From the NCBI GenBank assembly GCA_965153355.1, contig OZ231127.1:83886001-83950000 (forward strand): 64,000 bases of DNA, given 5' to 3'. Made by a program: the position numbers and the translations under genes. The stretch's first letter is position 1. Every line of letters begins with the position of its first letter. This document shows, piece after piece, positions 33,970-45,764 of the stretch. This stretch comes from Flaccisagitta enflata (taxonomy: Eukaryota > Chaetognatha > Sagittoidea > Aphragmophora). The notes under the pieces were generated by a model, which saw only the letters and a list, made by a program, of their open reading frames with translations, made no database searches and was not told the DNA's origin.

Positions 33970-34661
33970 ACCATGCCCAAATAAAAAAACCGTACATCTT
34001 AGTCTCCTGAATAGCTCTTATTCCATAAAATCATAAAAAATCAGTGACCATTTGAATGATCTTCGAAATTTCTTTAAATCTAGACCAAGTTGAAAGTATT
34101 AGCTCTTTGAGTTTTGTAATGGTCACCCTTTAAAGAAAGCACCCTCCAAAACACACAATTAACAGAATCTTATGTCAAAGAAATTCTCTTTATATTGATA
34201 TAAAAAGACAAAAAATCGACGAAACTCAAAAAAATTCTTGAGAAAATGAAAATTAAGCAATTTCTCTTCACAATGGCGCCGAGCAGAGATTAGTAGCTTT
34301 ATTCGTCTAGAAATGGTGATCAATCAAAGATAACCACTATCTGGCAGATCACAATTTGAGACTTTTTTTCTATTTCTTAAAAGTTTTCAATGAAAATACT
34401 TATGCAATGGCGCTAATGAACGATTTTTAGAATGTCTTTAAGATTCTCATAGATTATTTGTAAATTATAAAAAAACAAGGCCAAGTAGGCTAATAGGTGC
34501 GACGTGTGGATCGTCGAACGAATGCGTTACCGACAGACCGAACAGAACAGACAGACCAACCGACAGACGGACACAGCCAGTTATAGAGGTGCTTTGTCGC
34601 ACCTAAAAATTTAAGGTTATGGTACAAATAGTAAACGTACGGTTTTTCATTTGGGCATGGT
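33970..34661. mobile_element. TA-flanked MITE, ACCATGCCCAAAT ends, with nested HINE
   Basis: Inverted ends ACCATGCCCAAATAAAAAAA then CCGTAC, and GTACGGTTTTTCATTTGGGC then ATGGT, with TA at 33,968-33,969 and 34,662-34,663. It lies about 300 bp from the palindrome centre. A HINE-like element occupies 34,471-34,610 within it. The mirror copy, 35,196-35,883, has the same structure. Confidence 0.85.
34471..34610 (-). mobile_element. HINE-like copy with AGGTGCGAC/GTCGCACCT pairing
   Basis: In element sense: 5' AGGTGCGACAAAGCACCT hairpin, a GTCTGTCGGTTGG tract, 3' CACACGTCGCACCT, AGCCTACTTGGCC, TTGTTTTT. Both subterminal parts differ from all other copies in the window but match each other, which makes it a distinct subfamily. 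Mirror at about 35,247-35,386. Confidence 0.8.
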
Positions 34662-34940
34662 TAGGCAGAATTCTGTTAGAGCCAATATTGAAAATAAAAA
34701 AAAAGAAAGTTGAAGTGATCCTTGAAGGTGTGTCTGCATTAGTAGTGTCCTAACTTCGCGAGCGATTGAGATGCACAAAGAGTTAAAGCAAGTTATGTAT
34801 GTGTAGTTCAAGTTTGGAAACTATCAAGGTCATCCGTTGAGTGCAATGATTCCACCAAGGACGTTTTGTGACAGGGGGTCCGGGTCATCGGCGGATCTTT
34901 GTCACAAGTGTTCTTTTGTTGACCTTCCTCCTTAAGGGGG

Positions 34941-34997
34941 TCATGCAGGGTTGATTTTGGAAATTCCTTGTGGAACTCTGGAATCAACCCTGCATGA
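34941..34997. repeat. centre of the giant palindrome
   Basis: TCATGCAGGGTTGATT (34,941-34,956) pairs exactly with AATCAACCCTGCATGA (34,982-34,997). The 25 bases between can pair further (GGAAATTCC with GGAACTCTGG, imperfect), leaving an unpaired loop of only about 4 bases (TTGT). Outward from here the arms agree at perhaps 80-85% to about 34,640/35,260, then become virtually identical. Confidence 0.9.
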
Positions 34998-35195
34998 CAT
35001 TATGAAGGAAGGTCACTGCGACACTTATGACAGGAGCGCCGATGACCAGACCTGTCACAAAACATTGAAACTTAATTCACATGCATCTTGCTTTTAACTC
35101 TTTGTGCATCTCTATAAGATAAGTTTATATAATCTTTGTTTACAGATCATCAACTATTTTTTTTATTTTCAATGAAATATAACAGTGCTAACCTA

Positions 35196-35883
35196 ACCAT
35201 GCTGAAATGAAAAACCATGCGTTACTATTTAATATATAATATAAATTTTAGGTAAGATAAAGCACGCATAACAGTGGCTGTGTCGTCTGTCAGTGGTACT
35301 ATTCACGTCTGTCTGTCGGTCGGTAACGCATTCGTTCGACGATCCACACGTCGCACCTATTAGCCTACTTGGCCTTGTTTTTTTATAATTTACAAATAAT
35401 CTATGAGAATCTTAAAGACATTCTAAAAATCGTTCATTAGCGCCATTGCATAAGTATTTTCATTGAAAACTTTTAAGAAATAGAAAAAAAGTCTCAAATT
35501 GTGATCTGCCAGATAGTGGTTATCTTTGATTGATCACCATTTCTAGACGAATAAAGCTACTAATCTCTGCTCGGCGCCATTGTGAAGAGAAATTGCTTAA
35601 TTTTCATTTTCTCAAGAATTTTTTTGAGTTTCGTCGATTTTTTGTCTTTTTATATCAATATAAAGAGAATTTCTTTGACATAAGATTCTGTTAATTGTGT
35701 GTTTTGGAGGGTGCTTTCTTTAAAGGGTGACCATTACAAAACTCAAAGAGCTAATACTTTCAACTTGGTCTAGATTTAAAGAAATTTCGAAGATCATTCA
35801 AATGGTCACTGATTTTTTATGATTTTATGGAATAAGAGCTATTCAGGAGACTAAGATGTACGGTTTTTTTATTTGGGCATGGT
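35196..35883. mobile_element. right-arm copy of the centre-proximal MITE and HINE
   Basis: Mirror of 33,970-34,661. The centre-facing third (35,196-35,330) is noisy: the end reads ACCATGCTGAAATGAAAAAC and the GTCN tract is altered. The outer part is identical to the left arm, including TGATCTGCCAGATAGTGG. TA flanks are kept (35,194-35,195 and 35,884-35,885). Confidence 0.85.
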
Positions 35884-36499
35884 TATAACAGATAAGATTT
35901 GTTAGTCCCTTAAAATTCGATAGAGCGGGATTTGACTGAAGATATTCACTTTTTCCACTGCTTTCTGCAGCTGATGAAAGTCTTTCTTAGAGGAAGGGAC
36001 TAAGAAAAGATTTTGGCTTCATGAATTCCATTCGCTAAATCTGATGCAACGACGAAGTACAGGGGAAAAAGATTCAAAAAAAAGAAAAAATTCAATCACT
36101 GCACAAGGAATTATCATCGTCAACTTGTAGCTAAAGATTAGAACATGGGGCTGAGATTTGGGCTTCAAGAATGAAATTTCATGCCTCAATGCTGGATTTT
36201 GGGCAAGGTTTTTGGGTCTCAAGGCTTGGATTTGAAGCTCTAGGCTATGATTTGAGCTGAGAGGTTAACACTTAAAGTTATACCACGTTGCTCGAATTAT
36301 TCCTGAGGCGATGCGATCGGTGCGACGCTTGATTCAGAGGCGGTGGAATCCAGGCGCTGAATTCCAAGGCGAAGGATTCGAGGCGAATTCATTGGATTAC
36401 CAGGATTTGAGCCTCGAGGCGGAAATTTGGGTCTTGAAGCTGGAATTTGGGCCTTGAGACTGGGGTTTGGGTCTGAGGCCTTACAAGAAGGGGGGGGGG

Positions 36500-39400
36500 G
36501 GGGAGGCGTGGGAGAAGTTGAAGGAATAGTCGCAAAAGCATTTAATGAACCCGAGCACTAATGCCCGAGGCGAGTGGGGCCGAGATAAGATGTGGGTAAA
36601 TAGAATGTTGGCTAGGCATGAATAGCTGGGGATTACAAAATCCCCATTAGGCCTGTGGCACAGTGAAGACCTCAGAGAGCTGGGTAACTCAGGCGAGATT
36701 GGAATAAGAAGCTATGATTGGGCTTTGAAGCTTGGATTTTGGCCTCAAAAGTCGCTGTTTGTGGCTAGGCTGGAATTTGATGGTCGTGGATAGGCAAGAA
36801 CAGGTTCTCAGCCTTGGGCTGGGCTAGGCTGCACGACAACAGGCTGGGATGCTGTGAAATTGAGGAAATGGTTAAAGAAATGGCGTAAGAACAAAGGCCA
36901 TCGCGGACGGGTGGGCTGGAAAACCTCGTGCGCTAACTGTATTCATTCAGACGATTGAACCGCGGTATTTATAAATCGTGTCCGCGACAAGAAGAAAATA
37001 GTGATAAAAGAAAAAAAGTGGCAACAGCAACAAAAATACTTCAGATCTCACTTTCAAAATCGCGTAGAAAGAGGAAAATCGCTTAAGCAATCTTCAGGGT
37101 ATTTCTTGTCTCTGGGCAGCGAAGCCTGAGCAAGGTAAGTGGAGGAAGGTTCGGCCCCAAGGCCACGACTAATGAATCAAACGATCAAAATAATTAACAT
37201 GAAGCGAAGAAGAACGAACAGACGAACGAACGAACGAACGAACAGGTGGTGAACAGACGGGATGGCAGCGAACGGGTTTGTGAAGTTGAACAGCCAGATG
37301 TTTGGAAAGCGAAGTGGGCACTGCGCAAGGAAAGTGTGACTGGACAAACTGAAAAGGTGGCGAGTCTGTTCGTCGACAAAAATGCAAACATTTGAACAAA
37401 TGTTTGTTACTGCTGAAATGCTTCATGGGGCCTGGTCATTTGTACTAATCACATGCACAGACTCAGTAAATATTTCTTTCTTTCTTTCTCTTTTTCTTTC
37501 CTAGGACGACAAACATAGCAATGAAAACTTCTTCCAAAAGTATGGGCATGAATGGGAAAACATAGGCATGGGCTGACCCTGGAGGTAATCGTGCTTCTGT
37601 GAGACTGTAAAGTGAAAAAGCTGGGCAGACCTATCTGAATCGCGTGGGCCAAAGTAGCCTCTCAGTTCACTGGGAAGTGAGCGGGCGACCGCAAAAGCCA
37701 GCTGTGATGTGACCAGCCATGCATTTGATCGTGAAAACCAGTGAATCAAACAGCTGGTGAAAAAAAGAAATAAGGATGGAGTGACCCGGTTAACTGTTTC
37801 TTGGTGACGAATGAGACAGTGGTGAAGAATTTAACAATTTATGCCGCGCTACCTCTTAGCTGGATCACCATTTCAACGGTTCTTAAGGAAAAGTAGAGGA
37901 ACATGGTGGCATTGATATTATAGCGCCAGCAGATTTGGTTATTATGTCGGAATGCAATCGAAGACAAAATTTGATCAGTCAGCCGAACTGTAATGTATTA
38001 TATTATTGGGCGCGTGACTCATCAATAAAAGCAATAATCGATTTATGTAAAACTATTTTACGGTAAAAACCATTTTGTCAAAAACGTGAATAGCAGGATG
38101 AGACAGAAAAAAGGATTTTCAAGCAGGTGCACTCTGACCATAACAAGACAAAATTGTAACTTTGCGTAGGAATCAAAATTGTCGTTTTCAAAAACATGGC
38201 AATCTTTAAGATTCATAAGATAAAACCGTAATGTTTAAATGCAAATTTTGCATTCAGAAAACAGAACAATTTTGCAACCTTTCTGTTTTCTCTCATTTAA
38301 GAGAGTATAACGACATTAGTGTTTAGTCTTTATAGTATGCAATAAACTTTTTATATTGTGATTATATATTAATATTTCTAAAAAATCAGTATAATTTTTT
38401 ATTACAAACATTACTACATGGATAACTATATGTATCAGTTTAATGTAAATGAAATCAATTTAATGTCGTTACGCGACAGATGTTAAAGGTGGCACAAAAT
38501 AGTGGATGAAGCAATAAACAAAGCTAATCCCGAACATGGCAGTATAAGCGCTCGGGTGAAAGGAAAGACGGCGTGTGTTATAACAGCAGACGTATGTGGT
38601 ATAACAGCTGACGGCATTGGTAGATGGGAAGAGCGTGTTCTGACATTGGCATGGGTTATTGTTGTGATGTTCTGATGAGAAAAATAAAGTGTTTATAATC
38701 TTCCCAACTGTCAGAGACCAACAAGAAGAAGAAGGAGTGAAAGATGAGACGTGAGCACCACAATGACTGACAGCAGCATTATAACAGTCATCAGAGATCG
38801 CATATGGTAGCAGTACTAATGCCTGCTGATGGCAGCAATAGGAGTAAGATAATTATTTGGAAAAACCGTTAGGTGATAAATATGTAGATATGGTAATTTC
38901 TGAATGTAAAAACTGAAAAAATCGATTTCTCCCGCTGCTAACCACTTCGCTCAAGCTCCTATCCTTTAAAATGTTGAAGTATTTTCATGGGTAATCACTC
39001 TGGCTGGAAGGGTAACTGAAAAGCTTATATCTGAAACGAAGTGAAGTAGTGACATCTTGGACTCATTTGAGACGGCGCAATGTGAGCCTAAGCGCGATAT
39101 GTAACACCTTCGTTTGGAGCAGCAGGCACACCAAGAAGTTGATGTTGTTTCGAGTGTGCGCTCGCCATTGCTCGGTCACTTCGCGCAAATACCCACGCAA
39201 GTGCGTTAAAGCAGCAGGCATTATCCCATAACTAATCATTTTTTATTACTGTAGTGTTGAGTATTGAAATGGCACTTTTTTAGTCAACGATATATTTCCT
39301 GTGTGTCTGCTCGTCAGCTCTGTAAAAATATTTTAATTTTTAACTGGAATAATTTGGTATTAAAAATTTACAAATATTTTAGAATTATTTAAGGTATCAA

Positions 39401-41756
39401 TCTGGATTGGGAAAGTATTAGCTTTTACCCTCAGATGCTCTTCTCAGACCTGAATTGATTTTCTACTCTTTTAGTACTATGTTTGACGTTTTTTTTGTGT
39501 CAAAATTTTCATTGGTCTGTGTCAAATAGTTTTGTCCACAACATCAATTTGAAGTAAAACAAGTATTTGTGGCTGAAGCTCAATTTATCCTGTTTTCATC
39601 AAAACTATTTTCCCTCATTTTTGATCAGTTTGAGCTGCAAATGCTAAAATGGTCTCAACAAAAAGATGTTTTTTTTAAAATCCATTACAATATCTTCAAC
39701 CGAGACAAATCTGACATTTGCTGCTCAATCCAATGAAAAATAAGAGCAAATCCAAGAAAAACAGTTTTGGTAAACTAAGGCTAATTTGAGCTATATCTGA
39801 AAAGGAAACATTTTTCTTCAAATTAATGTTAATGGACAAAGTATTAACATGAACTTATAAATTGGATACAAAAGGAAACGTCCAAACCTAGTACTAAAAA
39901 AATGATTTCCGAAGCCAGTGAGGAAAAGCGGCTGAAGATAAAAGCAACACCGGTCAGATTGTTATTGACTCAGGTGCTCTAGGTAAGAAATTACTTCGAA
40001 ATGACTAAGTAATTTAAATTATAAGTATAAATTACTGTTTAACCATAAAAACTAATTTTCATTCTTAGTTTCTTGAAGTTCTGCATATGGCTGGTGAATG
40101 CAAATTTAGTTGCCGCAACTCTGGCAGGCTGTCCTCGATGTGTAGTTCCTGAAATCAAAAATAAGCGTTCACGGCATGGTTATAGGCAGCTTGGCCAGGG
40201 CAGTCTGTTGTGTGGTGTGGGTGTATGTGTGGGGTGTTGTATATGTGATAGTGGAAGCATGGGGTATGAGATGTGCCTGCCCCAATAAGTGAATGGCCAA
40301 TAGGCACAAAACCCAACACCCAGGCTCAAAATCCCGATCTCGAGACTTCAAGATCAGCTCAGGCTCAGTGGCCAAGAATCAAAATCAGACAGAGCTCATG
40401 TCTAACATCAAAACTGTGGCATAACACACTGGCCCAGATATTACCTATCAAGGAGGAATTGCTTGTCTCAACGATGCCACCCTAGTCACCTGTCACCAGC
40501 GCTGGGCGCTGCCCTGCTCACCCTGTACATGCTACAACTAAGCTGGCTGGGTAAGGCTGGATTGAGCCCCAAGGCTGGGGACAGATGTGGAATTAAAGCC
40601 AAACATTGGCAGTGTTTTGAGCCATTGGGCGAGGGTTAATTTTCAGACTAGTTTAATTGGCTGAATAGCCTCAATAGAATTGGCCTCAGGCTGGGACCTA
40701 AGCTACTCTGGAGGCAGATCTGGCCTATAGGCAGGAGTGGTGCCGGGATGAGACAGATGGACAAGATGGTAAAGCCTGCCCCATTCTACGAGACATGTCA
40801 CTGAGGCCACTATAAAAAACCACTGACAACCACATGGCTGCCTGATAGAGAAGAAAAAAGTAACCAAAATAGTCATTTCTTATATCTTTAAAAGACCCGG
40901 ATAAAGCAATCAGTTATGAAAGTATTGGCAGGAAATGTGTCTAAATCACTCTGCAATTCAAAAATGCCCAGACAGATGGGCAACTGACAGACCTGTTCAG
41001 CTCAGCTGGAAGTACAATCAATGTCACTGACTAAAAATATTTTAACTAAAATAACAAAAATATTTTTCCTCTGAACTCTGGCAAGTATATTTATCTATGA
41101 AAAAAATTTGCATTCATTTTAGTATGATGTGAGAACTCGATGGCACAGTAAGATAACTCTGTGAATTTCCACTTCTTACAGAAAAGAGACCTGTCCTCAC
41201 TGAAAGCTTCACAGATATCTCAGCGTATATCAATAATATATCGATATGTTGATGTAATACCAATACATGCGCAGCTGGAAAGAACAAAAGAAGTGGGGAG
41301 TGGAAGGTGGAAGGGTAAAGGAAGAGCGAAGGCGAATGAAGGGGAAGAAGAAAGGAGGATGTATGCAATGGTGTGTTTTACTGTGAAAGCAGCACATTTG
41401 TTCGGCCTGTTGAAACTATTGTTAACAAAATGTGCAAAAAACAGGCGATGCAATTTTGATAAATGGCGTGAGGCCATGGTGAGTCACCGGATCATTGGGC
41501 AAGGCAGTAAAGACAAAACATAAGCAAAAAAAAAGCAAATTAACGACGAGATGAACCAGCGAACAGATCTCAGCGAACCGGCAGACGAACTGACACAGAT
41601 GAACCAGACGGTGGACCGACGGACGAACACCGGCCGATATGAACGTGGACGAACCAGCAAACGGAGTGTAAATCGCGTAACGCGGCGACTAAATGTTCAT
41701 GCGCTATAAATTTTTTCAGAAAGGCCCTTAACGTTTTATTTTCTGTGTTTATTTGG

Positions 41757-41790
<34 letters not shown>

Positions 41791-42400
41791 CTGTGTACAG
41801 TAATGTGTGTGTGTGTGTCTTCAAATGAGTGTCAAACTTTTGGATTCGAGTAGAACATTTTGAATGGATAAAAAACTAACTTCCATTCCCAAAAACCGAC
41901 CGCGAAACTCAAGTCGGCGCAATCCATGGCGAATAAAAAAATTCAGCTCAAGTAGGTAGCTATGTCGTATCACTTCGTCGCCGGAGCAGCCATTGCATGG
42001 TATGGTGAAAAATGTAAATGTGATCGCGACGGTCGCAGTTAGGAACTGGAGGCGAAATAGATAGCGACTTGAGATCGTCATTTTGCAAGTTTCAAAATAT
42101 TGCAACCACAAGCATTATCACCTTTTACAGTTTTTCAAAAGTCATATTTTACTCCCTCTACTGAACAAGTAGACTGTAGGACACAGGGGTGAATTTCCAT
42201 ACGTCCTGAAAGGGCAAATTGGAGGCCTTAGTAGCAATTTTCCATGATATTCAATGGAAATTTTGCATTTTTATAGATTTTTTGCCAATTTGCCATGTTA
42301 TTCAATAGGAATTTTACATTTTTCTTAGTTTTCATCAATTTTCCTGTTATTCAATGGGAAACATGCATTTCTTTGCTTGTTTGTACATTTTCCATGTTAT
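36500..42400 (-). repeat. noisy segment of the right arm
   Basis: Corresponds to about 26,050-33,380 of the left arm but with many small deletions and substitutions; roughly 1.4 kb shorter. Recognisable landmarks: shell minisatellite remnants (36,660-36,840), the MITE end ATGCAATCGAAGACAAAATT (37,950), GATTTCTCCCGCTGCTAACC (38,923), the fold-back MITE (39,390-39,980), HINE remnant GTAAATCGCGTAACGCGGCG (41,669) and broken GT repeat (41,760-41,819). No frames are conserved. The error pattern looks like poorly polished long-read consensus, though rapid divergence is not excluded. Confidence 0.8.
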
Positions 42401-45400
42401 TCAATAGGAAGTTTGCATTTTGACAATTTCCCATGTTATCCGATGGGACTGCAGAATTGAGGCATTGATGGTCTATGGGGGGGGACGGACGAAAGGACGG
42501 AAGGACGGACGGAAGGACGGACCGACGGACGTATGGAAATTCACCCCTGTGTCCTACAGGACATCGGCCTTTTGGGGTCGCTGCCCAAAAAGGATAGTGA
42601 CGCGACAAAGAGAAAGGGAGAAATGATTTGGAGTAACATTAAAGAGGTCATGGGGCCTAACATGAGGCCTGAGAGGGCTATTTTGAGGGTGAAGAGGGCC
42701 AAAATCAGGCCTGAGAGTGCTGATTTGAGGCCCGGATGGTCAAAGGGGGGAGATGGACGGATGGAAGGAGGGACATCTGGAAATTCACCCCTGTGTCTTA
42801 CAGGACAACGGCCCTTTGGGGCCGCGGCTTAAAAAAGTATTTCAGAATTTGCAGAAGACATAGAGGGCAAATGATTTACCTTAGTACAACTTTGTTGGTA
42901 AGTGAATGCTATGGAGGATGCTTAAAATATTTCGATGACAGTCATGAATACTGAATATGAATCAAAAAGGAAAAATGTGGGATGGCTTGTACGATTACTC
43001 TAAGTCATAAATGCGTGAATGTACCTTCTTTATGAAAATCCTCCAAAAGAACGCAAAAATAGGCAAACTGGGTTCAGCGACCTTGTTTTTTTTCTCCTAT
43101 TTTCATTTGCAACGACGGCTTTCCGTTTTTGCCCTTGAAAAAAATCTTTTAGAAAGAAAGTGTGTTCACATGTGACTGAGACAGTTGCGTATGAATTGGC
43201 TGGAGCAATATCTTCTTAGAAAAAAAGTTGTTCATCCCAAAAACCTTTGGTGAACACTGCTCCCAAATAATCAGATTGGTCTCAAATGAAAAAAGCTATT
43301 CAAGAAGCTACTAGTCTGGGATCTGTGGCTTAATTCATTTAGGAGCGCCAAGGTTTTTTTAGAATGAACCATTTCTTTTCAGTGGTACACTAATATTTTC
43401 ATATTTGGTCCAATCTTGCTCTATCACAAATGGATGTACACATTATTCCACTTTTTGGACGGAACTACCTGTGAGTGTTCTATCCTACCTCCTGTGGACA
43501 GCATCGCTTTCACACGACTTTAAAAGGGGTCCCCCAAAAATGGAATGACGATTAAAAGAACTATCATGCCACTATTGTCCAGTAATGATAATCATGAACG
43601 GGCGCGCCGTGGGCAAAATGATATAACAGAACGACATTTTTGAAAGATTAAGTATGAACTTACTCTTAACGCCGCGCTGCTTATTTCTCACACGTCATAA
43701 TATTTTTTTGAAGACGAGAAAAAAAATTTGGTGGTTGGCAATCTTGTTGTGACAGCGTCGCGTTGCTTTCACTCCAATAGGAAAAAAAGGCAAATGGATG
43801 ATAACGTGTTTGTTCAATGTTCATGCCAGCCAACCTCGCAGCCCGAATCTTTTGCAAAGATGGCTTACCAATGAAGTGGATTTGGGTTGTGAGGTGATTG
43901 AGGGTGGTTGATGACGAAAACTTTTGCTAGGTGATTGACGAAAACTTTTGCTAGGTGATGAGTTCAATCCACTTTGAGGGAGGGGGGGGGGCACGGAGTA
44001 GTGGAGCCGGGGGGACATCAACAGATTTTAGGTTGGATGTTGAAAAATTGGGGCTTGAAATTGTGGATGAACATTTTGAACCCCGCGATAACGAATGTTA
44101 AAGGACCAAAACGAACAGGAACACAACCAGGTTTCATCCATGACAGGTGGAGTTCTATTTTTGTCAAAATAGAAATGAAAAGAAAATTACTTGAAGGGAC
44201 CAAAGTTTAACATAAATTTTAGGCGGATATCCATCCCTCTTGGGTACGTTAAAGCGGGGTGTAACTGTAAAAGAAAACAAGGCCGGATACACGGCTACCG
44301 GAGTCGCGTGCGGGTGGGCTGAAGCTGTGATGGGGTCACTTGATCATTTGGAGCAGGAGCAGTGAGGCCAAAGACCGCAAAACCCAAAAAAAGTAAAGTG
44401 TGACGAACGGACGGACGAGCAAACGGACAGACCGACGGACCGACAAAGCAGGGTGTAGAGTCGCGTAGCACGCGACTAGAAAATAATCAGGCTACCTTGG
44501 TTATGGGGTAGAGGCAGTGATATAAATTACCTCTATAGATCTAAAAGGCTGCTATAGGCATAGCGTCATATGTTCAGCGGTCCCCAATGTGCGTTGTTCT
44601 TAGTCGCGGACACGCGATTCTACACCTTGCCGTGTCGGTCCGTCCATCCGTTGGCCCGTCCGTCTGTAACATTTTTGGAATCCGAGCGTTTTTTGCACCC
44701 CTGCCCCTGCCCAACTGTCCGCCCAACTGTCCAGCCGTGTATCCTGCCTTTTTCATTGTTACATTCAGGGCTCTTAATTCTTCTTTTTTTGTTAAGAAGC
44801 AAAAATCTACCCTCTGAAGGCTGCTGACATGACAGGTCATCCCACTTGGCCTGAAACTAGAATGACAGAGTAATGAACGGCAAATTTTGTTCATGCATGT
44901 GATATATCTCGCTATGTAGGTCCTGCAGTTTTTCTACTTTGAACAAATTCTGACAAAAGTTCCTGCGAAATGGTGATATCAGTCCGCCGCGATATCTGAA
45001 TTGGTTGGTCAGGTGATCAAAGGTCGATAGTGAGTGGTGACACGAACAGGGTACGGCAAAGTGCCCATTGCCCAAGCACACAAGCATTACCTTCATGATA
45101 TCTTCTTAAACAAATTATAGCGATATTTTCTCTTCATCAAAGTGAGTCAGTATGTTTTCGAATAGGTTTGTTGATTGAGATTGGTACGTTTTTTAGATTT
45201 AAATGCATACTGTAGATTCTATGCCACCAAACCACCATTCCATCATGTACGTACTACACATACGACCAGAAAAGCTTCGTTGCAAGAGGCATGTTTTCAA
45301 TCCTAAGTCACGCAAAAATCTAGTCTATGACTTTATGTCTAAGGTTGATCAATTGGTTCACTAATTATTCTTGTTGAGAATGCATTTGATGTTGCATTGA

Positions 45401-45669
45401 ATGCATAAAATATTTCATCAATATCAAGCCATTAATCAACGATATTGAAATTTGAGCTTCTATGCAACAAATGACGCAAACCAAGAAATCAATTAATTTA
45501 GATGAAAACAACTTCTTCCAATGAGAACACGGTCAGCGTTGCAATGTTTGGCTTTCCGCGCAATTTCCAGCTTTTATTTTCCCCCTCTTTGTTGATGCTT
45601 CTCATTTCCGTAACAATTAAGAGGGACCCATTATCGTCTGATAACACTCTCTTTTATGCTAAGGTGTTA

Positions 45670-45672
<3 letters not shown>
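42401..45672 (-). repeat. clean right-arm segment (mirror of 22.8-26.0 kb)
   Basis: Near-identical to the left arm. Shell elements at 42,530-42,835, HINE copies at 44,275-44,481 and 44,596-44,753. Differences seen: GAGGGT versus GAGGGA near 44,810/23,684, one 24-25 bp tandem duplication at 43,918-43,960, and small changes in the HINE at 44,300-44,420. Confidence 0.85.

Positions 45673-45764
<92 letters not shown>

Noticed and set aside
37194-37426. Two overlapping Arg/Ser/Val-rich frames on the minus strand
   Set aside because: They derive from the GAACGAACGAAC remnant replacing the left arm's compound microsatellite.
39049-39231. 60-codon plus-strand frame in the noisy right-arm segment
   Set aside because: The mirrored left sequence has no corresponding frame; created by indels.
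40073-40485. Two overlapping 70-codon frames
   Set aside because: They lie in the noisy copy of the shell minisatellite and HINE block (28.3-28.8 kb) and have no counterpart there.
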